Shown piece after piece: positions 6,112 through 12,878 of a DNA stretch of 16,123 bases (position 1 is the first letter of the stretch; each line of letters opens with the position of its first letter). Where the stretch lies: NCBI GenBank assembly GCA_002411345.1, contig DHSL01000017.1, forward strand, positions 1-16,123. Direction: 5' to 3'. Under the pieces are notes generated by a model, which saw nothing but the letters and a program-made list of their open reading frames with translations, did not search any database and was not told the origin of the DNA. The translations under genes and the position numbers were made by a program. The stretch comes from Bacteroidales bacterium UBA5287. Its GTDB lineage: Bacteria > Bacteroidota > Bacteroidia > Bacteroidales > Dysgonomonadaceae.

Positions 6112-6621
6112 ATGAAAATATTAAAAATTTACTTAAACGGTTCGGATGCGACACGATTTTTGGAAATAAAAAATCAGTTGAACTATTCTAAAAACTCCGA
6201 CATCTTAAAAACTCTGGTGGTAAACTTCACACGAACTCTTAGAAAGTTACAAAAAGATGTGGATGAAGACATAGAGGAGAACGAATTTAAACCGAAGTAT
6301 GGTGAGGAATGCAACCCAGATGAGATGGACGGCAAAAAAAAAGGCGACATGATCGGATCAAATAAACGAACAAAAAAGCTTGATAAAATAAAACTCGAGG
6401 GTGAACCACTACAAATAAAGATAAGACTTTCGAACAGGGAAGCGAAAACAATAGATGAAGTAAGCAAAGAACGAAAAAAGACCCATTGCAAAGTAGTAAA
6501 AGAGATCACACAAGAGTTTATCAAAAAATATAGCGGCGAACCCATAGAACCAGAGAGCGAAAGCATAGTAACGATCCGTAAAAAATGGGCGAAAAGTGAA
6601 AAGTCGAAAAAAATAGGGTAA
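6112..6621 (+). CDS. protein with two ribbon-helix-helix-like modules
   Basis: This 169-aa basic protein appears to hold the same fold twice. Module 1 has a short strand (KILKIYL, 2-8), helix (11-23), turn and second helix (28-46). Module 2 repeats the order: QIKIRLS (101-107), helix (108-120), helix (125-140). The linker is acidic then Lys-rich (50-98), and the tail is basic. A strand-helix-helix unit beginning with alternating polar and hydrophobic residues is typical of ribbon-helix-helix DNA-binding proteins, which act as dimers; a tandem copy could form a single-chain dimer or tetramerise. The palindrome cluster upstream is the obvious target, as autoregulator or as accessory factor for recombination or replication. 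The start is fixed by the promoter near 6080. The fold is inferred by eye. Confidence 0.6.
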   Translation: MKILKIYLNGSDATRFLEIKNQLNYSKNSDILKTLVVNFTRTLRKLQKDVDEDIEENEFKPKYGEECNPDEMDGKKKGDMIGSNKRTKKLDKIKLEGEPLQIKIRLSNREAKTIDEVSKERKKTHCKVVKEITQEFIKKYSGEPIEPESESIVTIRKKWAKSEKSKKIG

Positions 6622-6829
6622 AAGTTTTCCACAGTTGTTTTAGGTTATGGTTATCAACTAATTACGTTTTATGTTTTTTATCTAATATTGTTTGATTTAG
6701 TTAAAAAAGTTCCGAAAAAGGTACCAAAAAACGACTGCTTATTGCTATTAATGTGGATACAACCCACCAAATATTTTATAAAAGTATGGGAAAAGAAAAT
6801 AGTAACAAAATATTTAACTTTTTTTAATT
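6622..6829. other. 208-bp intergenic region upstream of the HTH gene
   Basis: No gene is credible. TTTTCCACA (6625-6633) is one base from a DnaA box, and a short GGTTAT tandem repeat lies close by. No exact Bacteroidetes -7 element was found, only near matches such as TAACTTTT just before the next gene. A TTG-initiated reading frame here has no coding character. Confidence 0.35.
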
Positions 6830-7111
6830 ATGCAAATAACGAAAGATACGCCAATAGCTATGCTGACAGTCGGGCAACTCCAGGAAGTGTTGGGCCTAAA
6901 CCATGAAGCCGATTCAGAACCTGAAAAAAGAAAGAACCTGACAATATCGGAAGCGGTGGAATATCTCAATGAGATTGGAATTCCAATAACCAAAAGCACA
7001 CTTTACCGTCATACCATGAATGCAACCATACCATTTAAACGTTTCGGGGAACGGAAACTTATTTTCTCCGCAGACGAGTTGGATAGCTGGGCGCAAAATA
7101 AACTGAAGTAA
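6830..7111 (+). CDS. excisionase-type helix-turn-helix DNA-binding protein
   Basis: The 93-aa protein has a disordered N-terminal 30 residues followed by a small winged HTH of the excisionase/MerR-like group (about 35-92). It starts LTISEAVEYLNEIGIPITKST (about 37-57), continues with LYRHTMNATIPFKRFGERK as recognition helix and wing, and ends FSADELDSWAQNKLK. The signature of a helix, 'S.STLYRH', a basic GERK wing and a final 'ELD.W' helix is standard for element-borne excision and control factors in Bacteroidetes. It probably binds near the element ends to direct excision or regulates the replication genes 14 bp downstream. The ATG is preceded by an AT-rich leader with little Shine-Dalgarno, normal for this phylum. 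Confidence 0.82.
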   Translation: MQITKDTPIAMLTVGQLQEVLGLNHEADSEPEKRKNLTISEAVEYLNEIGIPITKSTLYRHTMNATIPFKRFGERKLIFSADELDSWAQNKLK

Positions 7112-7124
7112 CCTAAAGCTAAAA

Positions 7125-7514
7125 ATGGGAACTATGAAAATGATAGATAGTTTTGAATCCGAACAACTTTATAAGTTGATTCAGGAAAAAGAAAAAGAGC
7201 TAAACAGACCGAAACCAGAGTTTGCACAAAAAAAGCTCCAGAAAGAGATATTGTTTCTCAAAAATGATATTCTGCCAATAGTACTTCAAGAGACAACACT
7301 TCTTTTTTCAGAAATCACAAAACATCTTAACACTAAAATTCTTGAAGCCGTACAAGCCAATGCTAATGCTATTGTTGTGGTGATACCACTAAAGGATAGT
7401 AATGATAACACGATAAAGATTGCAACCGTAAACCCTCACAAAGATAATCCCATAGATGGGATAGAGATAGGAATTGAAACGACAGGAAGACAAATTGAAA
7501 AAATAGAATTATGA
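7125..7514 (+). CDS. hypothetical 129-aa partner of the DUF3987 protein
   Basis: I do not recognise this gene beyond its position. The N-terminal half is highly charged and helical (residues about 10-75, probably a coiled coil: LYKLIQEKEKELNR). The C-terminal half is beta-rich (AIVVVIPLKDSNDNTIKIATV at 82-102 in outline), giving a small two-part protein without cysteine or membrane segment. Its stop overlaps the start of the next gene as ATGA, and the gap to the HTH gene is only 13 bp, so the three are co-transcribed. Translational coupling to the ATPase suggests that the two act together, for example as loader or cofactor in replication of the element. ATG codons at 7134 and 7140 are possible alternative starts. 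Confidence 0.6.
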   Translation: MGTMKMIDSFESEQLYKLIQEKEKELNRPKPEFAQKKLQKEILFLKNDILPIVLQETTLLFSEITKHLNTKILEAVQANANAIVVVIPLKDSNDNTIKIATVNPHKDNPIDGIEIGIETTGRQIEKIEL

Positions 7515-8740
7515 TAGAAATGAAAAATATGGGAATTTGCCTTAAAGACATTCCTAAAAATGAAGAAACGACCAAAACCGAAGAATCTATATTTCCGATA
7601 CATTTATTATCCGGTTGGTTAAGAGAAACGATTGAAGAACACAGCCAAAGTTATAACACACCAAAGGAACTTTGGGCAATCGCTTTTTTAGCAGGAATAG
7701 CATCAGCGACAGGAAAAAGAGCTTTTTTAAACCACGATAACTACATTAACTACCCTCAATTATGGATAATGGTTGTTGGTGTATCAGGGACCGGAAAGAG
7801 TGAAGCGTTTCGAGTTGCTTTTAAGAAATTACTTGATATTGATTCAAAAAACTTTCTAGATTATCAGACAGAATTTCAAGAATGGGAACAGGAAAAACAA
7901 GGGACAGCTCCACACTGGAAACAAACAGTAATAGGAGATACAACGCCCGAAGCGTTATTCAGTAGTCTTTCTTATACGGAGAACGGACTCACATTGTATA
8001 GAGATGAATTGAGCGGTTGGTTTGCAGATTTTGGCAGATACAACAAGAGCGGAGAGGTTGGACATTACCTTTCCATATTTGACAACCAAGTCTTGACTAT
8101 CAACAGAAAGAAAGAACAGCCCCAACTCATAAGAGAACCTTTTCTTAATATTTGTGGAACAATTCAACCAAGCGTATTAACTGGATTACTCGAAAAAAAC
8201 AACTTTGAGGAATCAGGATTTGCCCAAAGATTTTTATTCTTGTATCCGGAATTTCCTACAAGAAAATACAAGAAATCAACCAAAAAACCATCAACTGAAA
8301 TATATGATCAGATTATAGATAAGATATATGAAAATCAAGGCAAAGATGAATTCTTATTGTCAGAAGAAGCCGAAAATCTTTATGAATCATTCTACAACGA
8401 GATGGAACTATTAAGAAGTCGATCTAATGACTTTTGGGCATCCGTTTATGCCAAGGCGAAGATACAAGTACTTCGTTTAGCACTCACTGTTAAGATATCC
8501 CGATTAATTGATGAACCCGATAACAAAATATCAGGAATCGACATGCAGGCAGGAGTAGAAATGATGAGGTATTTTATTGTATCACTGGAGAAGTTCAAGA
8601 AAGAAGATAATACTGTTTCAAAAAAATCATTAATACAGAATATTTTCGAGGGAAACCCGAATCTTTCCCAAACAGATGTAGCTAAGATGTTAGGAGTATC
8701 ACAACAATATATTAGTAAGGTTGTAGGTTGTAAGTTGTAA
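7511..8740 (+). CDS. DUF3987-type P-loop ATPase (replication / primase-helicase type)
   Basis: This 409-aa protein matches the DUF3987 family often found in Bacteroidetes mobile elements and phages. Walker A is GVSGTGKS (90-97) after the strand WIMVVG. The acidic Walker B pair is Asp165-Glu166 in LYRDELSGWF, and SGFAQRF (235-241) provides a candidate arginine finger (Arg240). The alpha-helical C-terminus ends in a helix-turn-helix, LSQTDVAKMLGVSQQYISKV (about 385-404), suggesting site-specific DNA binding. The likely role is ATP-driven unwinding or initiator activity for replicating the excised element. There is no separate primase domain. It is coupled to the gene upstream through ATGA. In related elements a relaxase often follows; here only small genes do. 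Confidence 0.82.
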   Translation: MIEMKNMGICLKDIPKNEETTKTEESIFPIHLLSGWLRETIEEHSQSYNTPKELWAIAFLAGIASATGKRAFLNHDNYINYPQLWIMVVGVSGTGKSEAFRVAFKKLLDIDSKNFLDYQTEFQEWEQEKQGTAPHWKQTVIGDTTPEALFSSLSYTENGLTLYRDELSGWFADFGRYNKSGEVGHYLSIFDNQVLTINRKKEQPQLIREPFLNICGTIQPSVLTGLLEKNNFEESGFAQRFLFLYPEFPTRKYKKSTKKPSTEIYDQIIDKIYENQGKDEFLLSEEAENLYESFYNEMELLRSRSNDFWASVYAKAKIQVLRLALTVKISRLIDEPDNKISGIDMQAGVEMMRYFIVSLEKFKKEDNTVSKKSLIQNIFEGNPNLSQTDVAKMLGVSQQYISKVVGCKL

Positions 8741-8825
8741 TCGCTGAAACCTATTACCACAAACGATTATATGGAAAAAGAGCTACAACCAAAGATTTTT
8801 ATAATAACTAAAAAATAAAATAGAA

Positions 8826-8960
8826 ATGAAGGAAATTTTAATAAGAACACTAAACTTTAAGTTTGTTGAGCGAACCAAAAACAATGAAATCTGGAAAAAT
8901 TCGACCCATGTTTTAATCTGGAACCCATTGACGAGTATTGCAAAAATAAAACCTTTATAG
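8826..8960 (+). CDS. possible 44-aa small protein
   Basis: The ORF starts with ATG after an A-rich leader (AAATAGAA) and ends in TAG directly against an ATG at 8961. The peptide is basic and mixed (N-terminus MKEILIRTLNFKFVERTKN, two Trp residues) and has no known motif. Codon choice resembles its neighbours. It lies between the ATPase and the run of small genes. Existence is plausible but unproven. Confidence 0.42.
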   Translation: MKEILIRTLNFKFVERTKNNEIWKNSTHVLIWNPLTSIAKIKPL

Positions 8961-9029
8961 ATGTACGAAAAGCAAAATTTTACAGCTACTAAGAAAGAAT
9001 ATATATATAACCATCAAAATTTCAATAAA

Positions 9030-9278
9030 ATGAATACAGCCAAAGAATTAGCAAAGTTTTTAAACCGAGCTCAAGCGATTACTAACGACTATTTGAAAAC
9101 CTTAAGTCTCGTCGAGATGAACCCAGAGCAGATTTTGGAAATCGAAAATGAAGACTTGAAACGTATTGCAGGACTTATTTACCTATGCATTGACATGCTA
9201 AGGTACACGAAGCATGAGATAATCTACAACCCAAATGGATTCAATGTGCAGATTATTAACAATATAGAGTCTTTTTAA
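9030..9278 (+). CDS. hypothetical 82-aa protein
   Basis: An unrecognised all-helical small protein: helix 1 around TAKELAKFLNRAQAIT, helix 2 over the acidic PEQILEIENEDLKRIAGLIY region, then a C-terminal strand. It has one Cys and no membrane segment. The chosen ATG sits behind an A-rich AATAAA context. An in-frame ATG at 8961, touching the stop of the preceding small ORF, would add 23 residues of lower coding quality. It is followed two bases after its stop by the next gene, so the two are surely co-transcribed. Confidence 0.55.
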   Translation: MNTAKELAKFLNRAQAITNDYLKTLSLVEMNPEQILEIENEDLKRIAGLIYLCIDMLRYTKHEIIYNPNGFNVQIINNIESF

Positions 9279-9280
9279 AT

Positions 9281-9463
9281 ATGAACATCTTTGAGACCGA
9301 ACAAGTAAGAAAGTTATTCGAAGCCGAACACTTCACTTCGTTAGAGTTGAGACCTTTGTTTAACCATGCGTTACCGATTCAGAGCAGAATGAATGAGAAT
9401 GTATCTTACATTTTAAGGGATGGGCAAATTACAATTATAGAAAAAAGAATCACTAATTATTAA
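9281..9463 (+). CDS. hypothetical 60-aa protein
   Basis: A small unrecognised protein with a helical start (IFETEQVRKLFEAEHF), a middle ELRPLFNHALPIQSR segment and a C-terminal beta hairpin (VSYILRDGQITIIEKRI). The pattern is a compact alpha-beta domain. It begins two bases after the previous stop and ends 11 bases before the next ATG, indicating an operon from about 7125 to 9996. No function can be assigned. Confidence 0.55.
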   Translation: MNIFETEQVRKLFEAEHFTSLELRPLFNHALPIQSRMNENVSYILRDGQITIIEKRITNY

Positions 9464-9474
9464 TTTTTAAATAT

Positions 9475-9996
9475 ATGAAAACTTTATTCGACAAAGAAAA
9501 TGCGCAGATAGATGCATTGAGATCAGCAACAGGATATGCTAAAGTAAAAGCGAGTATTAAATGGTTAAAGGAGGAGAACTTACCCATTTGGTGGGACTTA
9601 CTATACCAAGCGCTTCAAAGCGGTAACTTGCAGGATATGTATTGCGAGAGATGGGCAGAAAAGAACTATATGAAATGGGACGATGTAAAGGTGAAGAATG
9701 AATTAAGAGCTAAATTCAACGGATTGTCTAACGCTTACAACAAGTATCAATTCCCAACTAAGTGGGTGAAGGTAGCTGAAGACGGATCATTTGATATTAA
9801 CCTTGATGCTATAAACGAACACTTCAAAGAAGTTCATACTTACACCATACCAGACGAGATGGAAAAAGCAGTAAAGAAGATCGTAGAAGGAATGAAAGAG
9901 TTGGATATACTCCCAAGAGTTATTGAAGGATTTTTCAAAGTAATTGATGGAAAAATTGAACCGGATTGGAGAGCAATAGGCAAGCTCAACAAGTAA
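9475..9996 (+). CDS. hypothetical 173-aa protein, tryptophan-rich
   Basis: The family is not recognised. The protein is soluble and mostly helical, with an unusual eight Trp residues, including WLKEENLPIWWDLLYQAL (about 30-47) and MKWDDVKVKNELRAKFN (about 65-81). It has one Cys and no signal peptide. The later part (PDEMEKAVKKIVEGMKEL) forms an amphipathic helix. It is the last gene before a hairpin terminator, at the end of the operon that carries the DUF3987 ATPase. It could be part of the replication module or an accessory gene. Confidence 0.6.
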   Translation: MKTLFDKENAQIDALRSATGYAKVKASIKWLKEENLPIWWDLLYQALQSGNLQDMYCERWAEKNYMKWDDVKVKNELRAKFNGLSNAYNKYQFPTKWVKVAEDGSFDINLDAINEHFKEVHTYTIPDEMEKAVKKIVEGMKELDILPRVIEGFFKVIDGKIEPDWRAIGKLNK

Positions 9997-10004
9997 TAAA
10001 TAAA

Positions 10005-10036
10005 GGGTGGTATGAGAGTATTACCACCCATTTAAA
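10005..10036 (+). terminator. hairpin terminator at end of the ATPase operon
   Basis: GGGTGGTA (10005-10012) pairs with TACCACCC (10022-10029) around a 9-nt loop, starting eight bases after the stop. The downstream run ATTTAAAA is a weak T-tract, so termination may be partial. Confidence 0.6.
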
Positions 10037-10039
10037 ACA

Positions 10040-10297
10040 CTTTGTAATATGTATCAAGGAAAGGTTCAATAATGGATAAAAACAGTCTTAAAACGGCTTA
10101 AAATGGGTTGTGGAGACAGTGGGGTATCCTTTTTTAAAGGTAAACGAAAGGGCTCTAACCTCACCCCCCTCCCTTCTTCACACACGGAGTATTTTTTGGC
10201 TGTGGGGGTATAAAAACATTAACATTTAATACTTATTATTCATGGGGGTCGGGGTTTATTGGCAATTTGGAACATTAATCAAGAAATTAAAAAAATT
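10040..10297. other. noncoding region with C- and G-runs; candidate oriT or origin
   Basis: About 258 bp without a convincing gene. It contains a strand-biased stretch: GGGTTGTGG and GTGGGG (about 10104-10125), then CACCCCCCTCCC (about 10162-10173), then GTGGGGG (10202-10208) and ATGGGGGTCGGGG (10243-10255). The last two share TGGGGGT as a direct repeat 42 bp apart. Such G/C runs are striking in DNA this AT-rich. A 36-codon ORF (10103-10213) overlaps it but lacks independent support. The position, between the replication operon and genes for DNA-binding proteins, suits a transfer or replication origin, but no nic consensus is recognised. Confidence 0.35.
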
Positions 10298-10828
10298 ATG
10301 ACTCTAATACCGAGAAGAAAAGCGGCAGAGGTTTTAGGAGTACATGTTGATACTATCGACGTTTGGCGAAAGGCTAAATATTTACCCGCAATAGCAGTTA
10401 ATAATGGTTTTTTGTATGACTTAAATGAGTGCATAGCCTTAGCAGAGAAACGAAATAATAAAAGAGCAAAGGAGAGACCGAAAAGGGGTAAAAAAACAGA
10501 AAAACCAATTAAAAATAAAAACTTTATCATGAAAAAATATGACTATGATTATTATCAGATAAAAGTTGATTTAAGTGACGATCTTAATTCCAGACTTGAA
10601 AAAATAATGGAAGAAAAGGGGGTAAAATTTAAAGGGGTTTTATTGCGAGAACTGGTGATGAATTTTTTAAAACAAGTCGATGAGAACTATAAATATATTG
10701 AAGAAAAGGAAGAAGAAGATTACAACATCTCCTTATTTGATGATAAATTCGACTGGTCGGGAGTTGGAGACATCGTCACTGGGAAAACACTGAGACGGCT
10801 GGAATATATACCAAAAAAAGACAGATAA
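10298..10828 (+). CDS. HTH plus ribbon-helix-helix fusion DNA-binding protein
   Basis: This 176-aa protein has two likely DNA-binding parts. Residues 3-50 form an excisionase/MerR-like HTH (IPRRKAAEVLGVHVDTIDVWRK..., then a hydrophobic wing and DLNECIALAE). A very basic linker follows (52-76: repeated KR, KK). Residues 85-128 read as ribbon-helix-helix: strand YQIKVDLS, helix DDLNSRLEKIMEEKG, turn, helix KGVLLRELVMNFLKQV. The acidic tail ends in basic IPKKDR. An in-frame ATG at 10529, preceded by an A-rich tract, could start a separate 99-aa ribbon-helix-helix protein. The TTG at 10259 would add 13 residues and is less likely. The stop abuts the ATG of the next gene. Likely a regulator or accessory factor for recombination, replication or mobilization. 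Confidence 0.6.
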   Translation: MTLIPRRKAAEVLGVHVDTIDVWRKAKYLPAIAVNNGFLYDLNECIALAEKRNNKRAKERPKRGKKTEKPIKNKNFIMKKYDYDYYQIKVDLSDDLNSRLEKIMEEKGVKFKGVLLRELVMNFLKQVDENYKYIEEKEEEDYNISLFDDKFDWSGVGDIVTGKTLRRLEYIPKKDR

Positions 10829-11059
10829 ATGCAGATAAAGACACAAATAAGCCAAGAATCAGGTAAACGGTTAGAAAAAGTTATAACGGACTATGGTTTT
10901 AAGTCAAGATATGAAGTTGCTAAGGCACTTTTGACGGTATACATCAAAGCCTATGATCCGAGAGAAGAAGACGAAGTTTTATGTGAAAACTTGAAAGATA
11001 TATTGATACAAGAAGCAGATTACACAATTAAACACGATAAAAATGAAATTAAATCTTAA
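10829..11059 (+). CDS. ribbon-helix-helix-like small protein
   Basis: The 76-aa product starts with a strand of alternating residues (MQIKTQIS), then helix QESGKRLEKVITDYG, a turn (FKSR) and helix YEVAKALLTVYIKAY, followed by a charged tail. The order and length match a single-domain ribbon-helix-helix protein, expected to bind DNA as a dimer. It starts at the base after the stop of the upstream HTH fusion, so the two are made together and may form a mixed dimer. It could be a mobilization accessory, plasmid-type copy-control or partition regulator. No relaxase or ParA gene is beside it. Confidence 0.55.
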   Translation: MQIKTQISQESGKRLEKVITDYGFKSRYEVAKALLTVYIKAYDPREEDEVLCENLKDILIQEADYTIKHDKNEIKS

Positions 11060-11340
11060 AAGTATTATAACAGCGGAAAAATTATTAAAAAACCCTTTTC
11101 GGAGTTTGATTTTTCCCTTGAAAAACTTTGGTTGCTGTTTTGGATCAGCAGGCACAAAGAATAAGACGTATTTAATTCCCTATTTATTCATTAAATAGGG
11201 TTGTAGTTTCCTTTGGTTGGAAAGAGTGCCGGTCATGATCCGGTGCTCTTTTTTTTTTGTTAAATGTTGAGCAGTGGTTTTAAATAGGCGAAATTCCACT
11301 TATTTAAATATAAGTGGGTGACTAAACAAGGAAGACGTCT
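11060..11340. other. 281-bp intergenic region with three hairpins
   Basis: No gene is seen between the convergent transcripts. Hairpin 1 (11178-11200) has perfect arms CCCTATTTA and TAAATAGGG with a 5-nt loop. Hairpin 2 is the strong plus-strand terminator at 11221-11258. Hairpin 3 has arms CCACTTAT and ATAAGTGG with loop TTAAAT (about 11297-11318) and lies just downstream of the minus-strand cassette, where it may end that transcript. Hairpin 1 together with hairpin 2 could be the end of a small untranslated RNA, though no promoter is recognised. Confidence 0.5.
11221..11260 (+). terminator. strong Rho-independent terminator
   Basis: GAGTGCCGG (11224-11232) pairs with CCGGTGCTC (11240-11248) around TCATGAT, extended by AAA/TTT and followed by ten T residues. 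The two G-U pairs form only in plus-strand RNA, so it terminates the plus-strand ribbon-helix-helix transcript before the opposing cassette. Confidence 0.88.
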
Positions 11341-11910
11341 TTAATTTACACTAAAGTCGAATATAGGCATAAATGCGCCAGATCCGTTTGCTCCGTCAAA
11401 AACAAAAGCGTACTCGCCTTCTTCCAGTTGAATTGATGGCTTAACAACATAAGAAAACTCATCAATATTATATGCCTCAAATGGTATAAAAATATCCTCC
11501 GGAATGCCAATATCTGTGCCTGAATAAACATTAATCTTTCCCCAATTTAATTCCCTTGATTTGCCTTTTTTATCGAGTTTAACAAGTATAAAATTGTTTG
11601 GTATATGTGATGTTATAAAATTAAAGTAATTCGTGATATCTTTAATTATCTCTGCTGGCTGAAAGAAGAATATAAACGAAGGATCTGACAATTTATTAAT
11701 TGAACTTTCGCCGCGAAACTTAATGACCATTTTGGAGCTGGCTATACCCATCGTCAAAGCTGTACTAAGAGTATTTGTTTTATACCCTGACGACTTTATA
11801 GGATTTATTTTAATTACAGAGTCTTCATATTGGTAATATATTCCTATTTTATCACTCTGTCCGAAAGCCAAACTTGGAAATACTAGCAAGATAAATAAAA
11901 ACCTTTTCAT
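11341..11910 (-). CDS. exported hypothetical protein
   Basis: The 189-aa protein has a clear Sec signal peptide (KR, hydrophobic FLFILLVFPSLAFG, probable cleavage around residues 17-18 before QSDK). There is no lipobox, so it is likely periplasmic. The mature part is beta-rich with many Ile, Phe and Tyr residues and no Cys. A central segment mentions no known motif; the C-terminus (EGEYAFVFDGANGSGAFMPIFDFSVN, in outline) resembles the last strands of an immunoglobulin- or jelly-roll-like domain. Its ATG overlaps the stop of the upstream lipoprotein gene as ATGA, so the two form a translationally coupled pair and probably act together in the envelope. They are transcribed against the rest of the element, typical of cargo. 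Function unknown. Confidence 0.68.
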   Translation of the reverse strand: MKRFLFILLVFPSLAFGQSDKIGIYYQYEDSVIKINPIKSSGYKTNTLSTALTMGIASSKMVIKFRGESSINKLSDPSFIFFFQPAEIIKDITNYFNFITSHIPNNFILVKLDKKGKSRELNWGKINVYSGTDIGIPEDIFIPFEAYNIDEFSYVVKPSIQLEEGEYAFVFDGANGSGAFMPIFDFSVN

Positions 11911-12464
11911 CTTTTTAGTGATGTAACGGTGAAAGAAAACTCATAATCGGTAATAATTCCGTTTGACTCTATTGGTAGCAACACCTTTATTGTTTTTCCG
12001 TATGTATTTTCCAGTTGTTTTTTAGCCTCTCTTGAATCCATGGATACCCCAAACAAATTACCCTCAATCCACCCGACATACGGAACGAACGAAATAACAG
12101 AGGTTGGAATAACGGCATCATCAATATATGCACCCGCAGGAATAGATGATGGTGGTTGTGATTCATTTCTATTTATATATTTTACTCCCGCATGCATGAC
12201 GCGGTCTATCGATCCACTTGCGTTCACATAAACCGCGTCATCCCACTTTATCCTTATCGTAGAAGTTGTTTTATTCTTAAGTTTAAAATTCAATTTCGCT
12301 CTATAAATATATGACCAATCTACAGCTATCATATCATCAATATAAGACATTCCTCCCATTTGATTTCCGTTTACGTCTGATAGATATAGTCCAACTGTTG
12401 GTTTTATCGATGCACAGGAGGCGATTATCAGTGCAATAAATAATAAAAAAATGATCTTTTTCAT
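11907..12464 (-). CDS. hypothetical lipoprotein
   Basis: This 185-aa protein begins MKKIIFLLFIALIIASC, a lipoprotein signal peptide with lipobox IASC and lipidated Cys17, so it should be anchored in a membrane. The mature part is predicted beta-rich. A Gly/Ile/Val-rich segment at about 110-140 (PAGAYIDDAVIPTSVISFVPYVGWIEG in outline) could dip into a membrane or form a hydrophobic core. The general look is that of small Bacteroidetes envelope proteins found beside exported partners. It is coupled by ATGA to the secreted protein gene downstream. A -7 element TACATTTG lies about 64 bp upstream. Role unknown; surface exclusion, phage-receptor masking or bacteriocin immunity are possible but not shown. 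Confidence 0.7.
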   Translation of the reverse strand: MKKIIFLLFIALIIASCASIKPTVGLYLSDVNGNQMGGMSYIDDMIAVDWSYIYRAKLNFKLKNKTTSTIRIKWDDAVYVNASGSIDRVMHAGVKYINRNESQPPSSIPAGAYIDDAVIPTSVISFVPYVGWIEGNLFGVSMDSREAKKQLENTYGKTIKVLLPIESNGIITDYEFSFTVTSLKR

Positions 12465-12527
12465 GTTGGTTAATTATATTCGTTTGTTTTTTTCGTTTAA
12501 AGCACATTATCAATAATTTAAAGACTT

Positions 12528-12535
12528 CAAATGTA
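12528..12535 (-). promoter_or_regulatory. -7 element upstream of the envelope pair
   Basis: On the minus strand TACATTTG matches TAnnTTTG exactly. No TTG lies at the expected -33 distance, so this is half a promoter. A start near 12521 would leave about 57 nt of leader before the lipoprotein ATG. Confidence 0.38.
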
Positions 12536-12585
12536 ATAAAAAAACATTTAATATACGGCTTACAATAAAATATTATGTTGTTTAA

Positions 12586-12831
12586 TTATTTTCTCACATC
12601 AATAATAATATCAGCACCACAGTTAGGACACTTAATTGAGTTATTCTTTTCTCTTTTATCTTCAAATAGATCAAGTAAATCCACTTCAAGCAGTTCAGCC
12701 ATTTCTTTTAATGATCCAAGGGTTGGATTACCATCTAAGCGTTGATTTAATGCACTCAATGTTATTCCTAACTTATCAGCGAACTCTTTTTGTGTATATC
12801 CTTTAGCCTTAATAGCCTCTTTTATCCTCAT
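12586..12831 (-). CDS. XRE-family transcriptional regulator with C-terminal Cys pair
   Basis: The 81-aa form begins MRIKEAIKAKG and contains a Cro/C1-type HTH: YTQKEFADKLGIT (helices 2-3), LSALNQRLDGNPTLGSLKEMAELLEVDLLDLF. The C-terminus carries CPNCGADI, a single CxxC that could bind zinc with a dimer partner, as in many Bacteroidetes XRE proteins. An in-frame ATG at 12852 would add seven residues, but that codon lies inside the likely -7 element (TAAATTTG, 12857-12850), so the shorter form is preferred. It is divergent from the acidic-protein gene at 13005 and probably represses both directions through sites in the gap. It is likely the element's lysogeny-type or cargo regulator. Confidence 0.85.
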   Translation of the reverse strand: MRIKEAIKAKGYTQKEFADKLGITLSALNQRLDGNPTLGSLKEMAELLEVDLLDLFEDKREKNNSIKCPNCGADIIIDVRK

Positions 12832-12849
12832 ATAATTGTATTTATAGGA

Positions 12850-12857
12850 CAAATTTA
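12850..12857 (-). promoter_or_regulatory. -7 element of the XRE regulator gene
   Basis: TAAATTTG on the minus strand fits TAnnTTTG, but no TTG is present at the expected -33 position, as might be expected for a weak or regulated promoter. It places transcription near 12843, downstream of the 12852 ATG, and so supports the 12831 start. Confidence 0.42.
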
Positions 12858-12878
12858 GCTAAAGATGTAGACATATAT

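Noticed and set aside
6183..6632. 149-codon minus-strand ORF
   Set aside because: Antisense shadow of the Lys/Glu-rich gene; the Ser/Phe/Leu-rich product is what such shadows give.
6688..6906. 72-codon ORF with TTG start
   Set aside because: Mostly overlaps the excisionase-type gene in another frame and has no start context.
8446..8760. 104-codon minus-strand ORF across the end of the ATPase gene
   Set aside because: Antisense to the clear C-terminal HTH-coding region of the DUF3987 protein.
10103..10213. 36-codon ORF in the G/C-run region
   Set aside because: Short, overlaps the candidate origin, and no neighbour or start context supports translation.
12040..12231. 63-codon plus-strand ORF inside the lipoprotein gene
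   Set aside because: Antisense to a gene with a clear lipoprotein signal and ATGA coupling.
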